DNA of 64,000 nt, taken from the NCBI GenBank assembly GCA_018292915.2, contig JACVVK020000005.1, positions 2,232,001 to 2,296,000 on the forward strand. The letters are read 5' to 3'. The position numbers and the translations under genes were made by a program. Below are positions 51,201 through 62,117 of the stretch, piece after piece. This stretch comes from Batillaria attramentaria (taxonomy: Eukaryota > Mollusca > Gastropoda > Batillariidae). Every line of letters begins with the position of its first letter. Positions within the stretch are counted from its first letter, which is position 1. The notes under the pieces were generated by a model, which saw nothing but the letters and a program-made list of their open reading frames with translations, was not told the origin of the DNA and ran no database searches.

Positions 51201-54200
51201 TCAGGACAGATCAATTTATAACAGAGTGCTATCTACATTGGAAGGAAGTAGAACAACTTGCCGGCCCTGGCAATTTGTCACCGTTCTGTCGGTACACCTC
51301 TGAGTTTATATGTGTTTGTGTAGGGGTGTGCATCCTGGAAGTGGTACTTTCCATACCACTACGCTCCCTTTGCCTCCGATTTTGTCAACATTGGGGACCT
51401 GCCCAATGATTTTGAGAGGAACACGCAGCCTGTAAGTATTGAATGGGTCTGATGATTGGTCCACTTAATTGATAATCTACCGGTATTGAATGTGTGTGTG
51501 TGTGGAATTTTTGTTTATGTGTTTGTTTTTGTTTAGTTGTCTTTTGTGGTGGGGGGGTGGGGGGGGGGGGGGGGGGGGAGGGGGGGGAGTGTGTGTGTGT
51601 GTGCATGTTTGTTTGGTTGGTGTTTGCTTGTTTCTTTATTTTGGAATTTTTTTGGAGTATGTGTGTGTTGGTTTTTTTTGGTGTTGTTGTTTTTTGCTTG
51701 TAATAGGTTTATTTCATCGCATTTTGTAGAAATACAAGGAAATAATTTTGAGCATGTATGAGATAAACTTCTTGTTTGCTCAATAAGCACTTTTTTAAAG
51801 TAAATAAAATTGTTACGCTTTTATCCCGTACAGTTCCAGCCTATGGAGCAGCTGATGAGTGTGTTCCCAGCTGCAAGCAAGAAACATCTCCCACCCTCCT
51901 GGCAACCGCTCATGTACGAACCGGTGAGTATCTCTCTAGCCTAGTCTCTCAAAGTCAAAATACTGCTTTTACATCCGCAAAACAGTGTAGAAAGAAAGTG
52001 CACCTTTAGTCTTGATCAAACCCAGTGCACCGTTCGCATTATCCAGATCTTAACTCTTGGATTAGCTTGACTGTGTTGTGGTGATGCAGGATGTACAAGT
52101 ATGGAAGGTAGGCAAGTCAACTGATCACAGACACTGTTGATCACAGCCAATTTGTTCTTATGACATATGTTTCTTCTTTACACACACACACACACACACA
52201 CAAAAAAAAACAACAACCAAAAATTCAAACTGAGAAACAAACTCGAACAACAACAAACAATAGACTTTTTTCCCCCATGCAACTATGTTAGTTTGTTTCT
52301 TGTTAAATCAGTCGGCCCTACAAGATAAATAATGTATGTGTAGTTTGAATGAAATTGTACTGGATTTAAAAAATAATACGTATAATGTTCATCCCTTATC
52401 ATTCTTTTTGCAGGAGTCGCCCATCATCGATTTCTACCCGACCAACTTCAAGGTGGATCTGAATGGCAAGAAGTACGCCTGGCAGGGAGTGGCGCTGCTG
52501 CCGTTCGTGGACGAGAAACGGCTGCACGAAGCGCTTACTTCTGTCTACCCACTGCTTACTGAACTGGAAAGTGAGGATGTCATCTTTGATATATAACTTT
52601 CCATTTTCTCTTGTTTGATCTAATGTACAGGGCTCAAAATTTTCTGATCCACTTTTTGGCGGATTTCCACCTTTGGCTGAAAGTTTTCCTCTCCTGTTTC
52701 CTCCTCTGAAGCACTTAAAAATCATGCCCAAATTGCACAGATTTTAGTCTAATTCACAATCAGTTATATCTTTTTCTGACGTGCTTATGGCTTTGCCCCT
52801 TCGTCATTAAATGCTACACACTTTTCCGTCTCTGGGATTACGGACAATTTTAAGCCCTGCACTTCTGATCTTTGTAGGCGCCGTCTGTAATGCTTGCCTG
52901 GCTGGCGAGGGTGTCTGCTCTGTACTGACCTCTCACACCCAAGCGCCCTGGGCAATTGATCCGCAGGAGCCTCCGTAGGCTAACATTCTTTATTAACGCA
53001 CGCCAGCCTGGGTTTCCCATTCCCGCTTTCACCTTTGTAGGAGGCTTATTCAGTCTGTGAGAATGACTGCATGGGATGCAGGGCTACTGTGATAGGACGC
53101 TACCCACTGGAGTGCACGGTTACTGCCTCCACCTCTATTGTCAGACTTGATGTGCTTACTCTGTGTGCCACATTGTCTTCATGCACTGTGCCTGTCCCGT
53201 TTTGCTTTGCAGTGAAACCCCATCCTGAAGGCAGGTCACTACTGCTGAAGACTACAAAAGTACTTTAAAAAATGAGGTTTTGTCACAGGCAAAATACTGA
53301 AAGGTGTTTCTTTGGGGGGCAGGTCCATAGTTGTATTGGTGTTCATGTGCTGATGTCTGTGTGCATCATGAGTTTGTTGCACTGCCAAATTATATGTATG
53401 CCGAGGGGATGTAAATAGCGTGTGTGTGTGTGTGTGCTTTAATGCGCAGCGAGTCCTCGAAGTTGGAGAACGGCGCTCTATAAAAGCTATGTATTATTAT
53501 TATTATTATGATGCTTCTCCTTGTCAAATCACTTGTCAGCATGCTGTGTTCTCTTTGTACACAGAGAAGCGCAACACGCGAGGTGCTGATTTCCTGTTCC
53601 TGTCTGCAAGCCACTCGGCCTACTCATACCTAGAGGGGCTGTATGAAGGGGGTGGTCCAAAGACAAAGGATGAGGTAAAACTTGTTGGGTTTTTTGTCTG
53701 AGTTTTTTCTTTGCAATTTGGATGTACTCATCATGTAGCACAAGCACTTACAGGGGTGCCACTTTTCAGGCTGTGGCCGGAATTCCGGCCTGGGAAAATC
53801 AGAACGTGCCGAGTTCCGGCTTACAGGGGTGCCAGTTTTCCGGCTATGGGAAAATTCAGAATGTGCCGAGTTCCGGTTTAGCAACGTGCTTACGAGTTTG
53901 TGTCTATCGCTGGACTGTCGGTCGTTTGCGATAGCACTGTGGTAAGCTGTCTTTGCGGGCCCTGTGTAGCATGTGTACGCTGCCGCGCACCCCCCCCCCC
54001 CCCCCCCCTTTCACTGGCTGGTGGTAAAAGGTTTTCGTCTGAACTTCCCCCCCCCCCCCCCCCTTTTCACTTTGTTCTGGCAACGTCCTTGCTTTCACTG
54101 GCTCTGGAGTCTGCCTTTCCGGCCATTCAGATTTTGAGGGTCACTTTTCCGGCTTTTTGTCACTCAGAAAGTGGCACCCTTGCACTTAGCAGTCAGACCA

Positions 54201-57200
54201 CCATCGTGAAAAGGCCCAAATTTTTATAGGTTTAGGCCCACAGATCATTCTGAGGTGATTTTGTGGTGGCTGACCTCACGCCACTAAGACACACACACAC
54301 AAATACATAGACAGGCTTGCATTCAGAGGGGGAGCAAGTTTTAAACAACCGTATCTCACTCCTGTACCATGCCACAGAAGCAATTTTTACACCAAAAGAA
54401 AGCTTATTTTCTGCACTTTTCAGTGAACTCACTCACGTCATATGCACACCCTTTGTCCCCCTATTGTGGAAGCTCATTACATTGGTTTTTTTGTGGGTTT
54501 TTTTTAAAAATTTTTATTCTCTTTTTCACACTTTCAGCATGTGTGCATACACTGTACAGTTATACATGAGTGTACTCAAAATTTAACAAACATATACAAA
54601 GATTTACCATGTGGATTCACAAAACTTGCTCGAAGAAATGTAAAGTCATGAGCATGTGTGCACTTCCATATATATATATATATATATACACATAGCACAC
54701 ACACAAATACACAGCACATGATATGAATACAGTGTCCCTGTCGCCTGATCTTAGTGTGACATCAAGCACATTACATTGTATTGCATTCCTGGGAATTGGG
54801 AAATAGCAGGGTGCGGAAACAAGTTGATGCCTATTTGTACAGTTCATTTATTTCAGTTTTTTTTCTTCTCCACTTCAACACAGGCTGTGCAGGTTGAAAC
54901 AAGCCATACACAAGGCATGGGTGGTCTGGTTTGGTGCGACCCGAAACGAGTTGAAACCGGAGGGTATGTATATACATGTGTATATTCACAGTACTGTATA
55001 CTTTTCATTGTCATGTAAGATAACCATGACACTTCATGCGTACTTCAACAGGGCTGATGCTACCATTTTTATGCTCACAAATGGTTCTGAGCTGATCTCC
55101 TGGTGTCTATGATCACACCACTTAGACACCTGGACAGTGACAGTGTCTGTAATGCTGGCACTGAGCCAACAAAAGCATACTCGGTGACGCAGGAACCACA
55201 CTGAGCACTCCAGTAGTGTATCAACAGTTGCAGAATTTGAATGTTCATCCGCTCACGCGAAGTGTACACAACATTGTGTGACCTTAATAGCTGTACTAAT
55301 CATTGAGAGTATTTCCAGCATACAGGCGCACTCACGAGTGAAACTGTTTCAAAACATAAGCTGGCTTAGCAATGATGGAATTAGTCCGTTATAAATGAAA
55401 TGTCAAAGAAAAGCCTTTCGAATGTCTAAATGCTGCACATTATGTGTTTGTAGTTAACCGTATGTGTGAAGGAATGTTGCGTGTGTTTCCGTTTCTGTGT
55501 GAGTGAGGGCGTGTTGACTGTAAGGCACCCTGAGCTCCTGCGGGAGGGAGGGCATCCCTGAAATACCCATTATTATTATCATTATTGTTATAAACTGCAG
55601 CAGTTTCGTTTGTACATACTCAGTTGATGAAATGCTCGTGGCAATGCGCCGCACGTTACATGGGTCAAAAGTTACAGAAGTCAAGTTTATTTTGTGTGGG
55701 AGGAAAGTTTCAAGTGTTTTCAGTCTTTGCATGGACACAGCTAGAGCAGCCTCATACTGTGGTCTTTAAATATTAATACAGTACCTGAAAAATAAACGTC
55801 AGATACCTGAGTGGTCGTTTCATAGACAGCGTCAGAATGAAATGCAAGTATCACCAACATCTCTGTTGAGGCTTTCAGGGGAGCCGCCCAGAATAGCCGA
55901 GCAGTTATGCTTGGGTCATGAGTTCGAATCCTGGCAGGGATCAGATATCTGTGCTGGCCCTTTTGTCTTATTGCGGAGTCTTTGATATCACCCTTATGTT
56001 GTGGAAAAAGGATGTAAAACCCTCAAACACCTACCCACCCATGTTGAGTCTTTTGGGGGAATGTTTTAATTTTTTTGTTGTTTTTTCCCCCCAGGGTTGT
56101 CCTGTCACCTTTGGATGCACTGCCCGATCTGCAAAACAACCGAACGATCTGGTAAGATTCTGTAGTTCGTGCACTTGTACCTCATTGGTGTCTCTGCCAA
56201 TTCTTTGTGAACATGTGTAACGTAAAAAGTTCGGCAAGTACACAGATGGTACGTGTGTGAAAGGAACACAGTGTGGAACGATAAGGGGAAGTAATGGTCG
56301 TAAAACGTGTTAACTTTATCGGAGTTTATTAAGCTGAGTTGCCTCTCTTGCATTGTGTTCCAACAAACTGTTTTCATTGCATCCAGCAAATTAAGTCCAC
56401 TTCGTGCATGTGTTTTATTAATAAGTACGCTGATAACTAACATCTGTCAGTATCACATCGAGAAACTAACAACAGGATATGATTCACCTGAACTTAGGAA
56501 CATTTAGTAACCGCACGTGTTGCTTCTCTTGTCTAGCGTGCAGTTCCAAGATCCAGTGTTTGAAGATGGGTACCTGTTCATGGCCAGATTGTTATCGGGA
56601 GCAACGTGAGTATTGTTGTGCATGAACATATTTTCTGTTAACACTGTATGGTTTTGTCTATATCTATATCAAAGCAGAAAGTCGTGCGTGCTTATCCGAT
56701 CTACGGCCTTAGGCCCTGTCGCAAAATGATGGTAGACCTGACAGCACTCCAGTGTTAGAGGTACATGATGTAATTTGTTGTAGGGCTTAAAATCATCTAC
56801 CTTTTGGCAGATTTCCATCTTCGGATAAAAATTTTCCTCCCCCAAAATGTGTGTTTCCTCCTCTGAAGCACTTTAAAATCAAGCCAAAATGTTCCAAATT
56901 ACACAAAAATTAGTCTAATTCTAAAACATTTCCGCAAAGAAAAAGCGCAAAATGTTTGCTCCTCTGAAGCAATTAAGATCATGCAACCCCCCCCCCCCCC
57001 CCCCCCCCCCAAAAAAAACAAAAAAAAAACAACCCCAAAAAAACCCCAAACAGATTGCACAGATTTTAGTCCAACTTTTAAAAAATTAATTCTGAGGGAA
57101 CATGCACCTGTTCTAGTTTAACGCGTCTGCACGCTTGTGTGTTTGCACATCTTTCCATATTTTGGATCGCAGACCATTTCAAGCCCTATTGTTGTCATGG

Positions 57201-57498
57201 CCTGGTAGTTATGAAATGCGTTTAGCTAGGATAAATGCACTTAGGTCTAAACAATTGTAACAGTAGTAATTTCCCATTCTTATAGGCCCATTTAGATTTA
57301 AATGCTTTTATCCTAGCTGAGCCTGCTTCATGAATACCAGGTCTGGTCTGGAACTGGCCTTCTAGAAAACGGCTCCTTACATAGAGCAGGAAAATAGCGA
57401 GTGACCAAACATGAAAACGCTGTACCAGAAACATCCAAAAATGCAAAAAATGAGTGGACAGAATGTTAATTGAGACTCTCTCTCTCTCTCTCTGTCAC

Positions 57499-57569
<71 letters not shown>

Positions 57570-59818
57570 TGACTGTTCATTGTAAAGTATTTTCTCAATC
57601 TGTTTTATTGTATTTATTGTTTTCGCATTTTAGTCAATAAGAATTGATGTGAATAAGAATTGATGTGAATAAGAATTGATGTGAATAAGAATTGATGTGA
57701 ATAAGAACTGATGTGAATGAGAACTGACGTGACTGCAAGTATGTATGTGCGAGTGACTAATTCAGAGTGTCAGCTGCAGCATGCATGCACGAGTGATTGC
57801 AAAGCAGCTCTCTTTTAAACCACAACAAATTCCTAACGTTTGTACCTGTGATAACAAAGGTATGTTTATGTTTATAAATGTAACTATCTCCCTGCTGAAC
57901 ATGATGAGGACACTGTACTGTATGTTTCCGCAGGATGCCCCCAAAGACGTTGAAACCAGAAGACTTCAACCAGAACAATCGCAACCAGCCTTATCGTCCA
58001 CAGCTCGGGTTCACTCCTGCCAGCGGGTACAGGGACAACAAGGATGTGTCGGCCGCCCTTCGCATGATCAGGTAAAAGTTCTGGAAAAATGCAGGCATCA
58101 CTTGCACGCAGTCTGTTAGCTCTTTGAAGACGCAGTCTTGTATGCTGTTGTGATTACTGGTGATATGCAATTTTTTGTTTGTTTGTTTGTGTTGTGTTTA
58201 AAAAAAATTGTTTTATTTTATTTTAATTTAATAAATTCATTTTTTATTTATTTTTATTTTATTTTATTTTATTTTATTTTAATTTATTTTATTTTTTTTT
58301 GGGGGGGGGGGGGATACTTTGTTTTGAAAAAAAAGAAGCAATAAACTGTTCCAAAATGCAGACATATAAATAATATGAAATAATTTATTTCATGAAATAT
58401 TTACTTTGACACTAATTTCAGATTTAAAAAAATGGACATTGTTTGTGTTTTATTTATTTATTTATTTATTTTGTTTTAGTTTGTTATTAAAAAAAGAGTA
58501 TTGTGTACAGCTATAAATGCCATTTTTGTCAGGTAAAAAAATCTGTCTTTTTTTGTTGTTGTTGTTTTTTGTTCTCAAACAGTTGTAAAACTTGTACCAG
58601 GTCACTAGAATTTAAACTGCTTGAAGGGAAGGGAACCCCTGAGGTTCTGAAGTTGATCATGACTTGCCTCCCTTCCACCGTGAATCGCTTGTCGAAGTTC
58701 GTGAACTTTTGTCACAGAAGCTGTTAATAGTCCAGAGTTAAAGACATCTTACTGGTGTGCCTACAAACTATGAGAGTGTAACAAACAAAAAAACAAAAAC
58801 AAAAAAAGGGTAAACATTGAGGTAATACTGTGATGGTTTGTGATCGTCTTGTTGACAGAAACACAACCGGGATGCAGGGGCAAGGGTACGTGATGTCTTC
58901 ACAGAGTATGATGCCGTCGTACGCTCCAAATCGCAGCCATGGGGGTGAGTACATCCGGATATTTTCCGTGTAACGCAGTGTAGTTATACACGTTGCAAGT
59001 AATGATATGTGACCCACCACCTTGAAATATTGTCTCAAGTCATTGTTGAAAGTTCTGAGCTATTGATGTGAACAGAAACTGGTTATTTGTGGTTGTTGTC
59101 AGTGAAAATGGATAAAGCCTTTACTACAACTTACCAAAAATAAGAAAGAAAAGAAAAGAAAAAGGTGTGTTTAGTTGCAAATGAAGTCAAACCCTTTGCG
59201 ACTTACTTTGGGGTGAAATTCTTGGGGATTTATGTTGAATTTTTTTTATTTTTTTTTGGGGGTGGGTGGGGGGGGGGGGGTGGGGGGGGGGAGTAGTATT
59301 TTCAGGGTTACAAATATTTCATGAGGAAATTTAATTTCAATCTTTTCAGGAAATATAATGCCAGCGCAAGTACCACTGCCAATTATTTTACCGGGTAAAA
59401 CTTTTTTGCGTTCACCCAGTTCATGATGAATTTTTACCACCTCATAATCATACCATCATCGTGGTGCACATTCATTTGAAGTTTGTACCACTAACAAGTT
59501 GCTCAGTGGCTGCTACATGCGTTGATCAAGGTTCTTTCGCTGGTGAATTTTTTTTTTTCTTTTTCCCAGTGCTTTCCTGCTTGTTCACAAATTTGAATCT
59601 TTCAGGTGTTTTGCTTTTTGACCTTTCCTCACCCGTTTTACCTGCCCTTGTTTGAAAGTTTAGATTTCAAATTAGTGTGGCATGTATACAAATATGGATA
59701 TATATATATGGATATTTTGCAGTCAGACATTGAAATACAGGAATTATAAGGAAAGTAGAAGAAAAACATAAAACCAGCAGAAAACAAACATGAACAACAA
59801 AGAAACAAACAAGCAAAC

Positions 59819-59881
<63 letters not shown>

Positions 59882-62048
59882 AAATACAAACAAGAAAGAT
59901 CAACACAGCAAATACAATAACAACAAAACCGCTCTGATGCTTGCAGTTTACCAAAATGTACACGTCTTCATAAGTGTATTGTATAAGTATCAGTTTGGGT
60001 TCTTTTACATCGCCAAAAAACAGAGTTAAGCGAATGTTTAGTCAGTTTTACACCAGTTTCGCAGTATGCTTTTCGCTTTACTTTTAGGATGCGTTACTTG
60101 ATCTTAGTGTGCAGGAGAGCAGAAATCAGCGTTGTAATTAATCTATGGACATAACACTGGACTGTTTCAGATGGAATTGTGAAAGTCATTGTACCCGGTA
60201 AACATTTTCCGTCACAACAAGGACTTGTTCACTTACTGTTGTGCCCTTGTGTTTACTGTTTGGAGTTAACGTGTTCCGTTTTGTTCGTTCGCCATGCTTT
60301 AGTTCATGACATTAAGTGGTACGCCACAGTATGTTATTGTTATCAGACTGGGGAACTGTCAGTCATTTGGCAATTTACAGTCAAATTTCCCATCCTTTCA
60401 GCAAAAAAAAAAAATAATATAAAAAAAAATCCAAGTTTCAGCCGCAAAAAGGAAGGGAGAAAAGGTTGCACGCATAATCTTGCATCATGATACATGTACA
60501 TGTAATAGTATAATTATGGGACTTCAGTTTTGAAGGCTTGCATATCAGTAGTACCAAGGCAGTATAAATTTAACTTCTGGGTGCCAGTACAGGCTACTAA
60601 ATGCCTTTATAAAGGCTAAAGTGGTTTTTTTTTATAGGTGAGACGTTGCCCTCGTGGTCCCACAGTAGTGTGCTACCGCTGCACCCCGGCCTAGGTTTCA
60701 GTCTGTTTGTCCTTCAGCAATTCCCTAACCTGTGTTAAACAGGCCAAGTCCATCTTTGCTAAGCCAGCTTACGTTTTTGAACAGTTTCGGTCGTGAGTGC
60801 GCCTGTACGCTCGAACTACTCTATCTTGATGATTAGTACAGCTCTTAATGCGACACTGTCTTGTTGTTTACACTTTGCGCGAGCGGTCGAACATTCATAT
60901 TCTACGACTGTTGTTAACGCTGCCGGAATACTCACTGTGGTCGCCGCCTCATCGAGTACGCTTCAGTGCCAGCATTACACTGAGACGCTGTCACTGTGCA
61001 GGTGTCTCAGCGGTGTGATGATACGTACCATGAAAACAGCTCAGAACGATCTGTGAACATCAAAAATGGTAGCATTAGTCCCGTTAAGTAATCCTAGTAC
61101 ATAATTCGTGTAGTGGTGCCAAAGGGCAAAACGCATTCAGCATTCAGATAAGTCGATGACAAACTCCCCCACACACAAAGAAAGGAAGCGACCTTAGCAG
61201 CAGTTCCTAGGGGCTCTCGGAAAGGTCCATATGAAGGTAGTAACAAGGGGGTTGTTTGTAGTGAGTGTTTGGGGGTTTAACGTCCTTTTCCACTACATAC
61301 GGGTGATATCAAAGACGGGGCAAGGATGAAAAAACCAGCACAAATATTGTCCCCAGCCGGGATTCGAACTCACGCCCCGAGCATTAGAAATCCAACGCTG
61401 TACCATTCGGCCACCCCGGCTCCCCATCTAGGCAAAAAAAAAAAAGCCATAACTCTTAACAGCCCATGCAAAAATCGCAATTTTGCTTGAAATCGTCAGA
61501 TCACTACACACCACTTCAAGCCACTATTACACAACCTGCAGCGGTCTCGGCCTAGCGGGGAAGGCCCACGCCTTGCGTAATACTAACAGTGAGTGGCTTG
61601 AAGTGGCTCCTACTGGTGTGCTGTGGCTTGTTCTTTTGAACAAGTCTTGTTATATAGTGGACAAGGGTGTCGGGTCTCTGGTTCGTGCTCTTTTAAGAGT
61701 GGACTCGAACCCCCAACCCCGAGCGTTGACAGTCCAGTGTTCTTAACCAACTCTGCTGTACTGGCTTTCAAAGTGTGTACAGGGCAGTTCCCATTCTGAT
61801 GCCACAGTCACCGTGGTGAAAGACATAGCGTCTGGCAGAAAGCTTAAAGTCGCCAAAGTGCTGGTGATTGAGTTGCACGACTGTCACTCTGGCTAATCGG
61901 CTATTTTCGACCAGTTCATCGTCGGTCAAGCCAAGCCCATAATAGGCTTTTCTTTGCGTTGGCAGGACATTGCAGGGAAACGGTAGGCAGTTTGGGGGGA
62001 GGAAAACAGAAAGGAAGAAAGACTGACAGTGTTTGGCATTTTCCCACC

Positions 62049-62117
<69 letters not shown>

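Noticed and set aside
61267..61428. Functional tRNA gene
   Set aside because: A and B boxes are present but the cloverleaf and acceptor stem do not form, and three related copies share a non-tRNA body, so it is a SINE.
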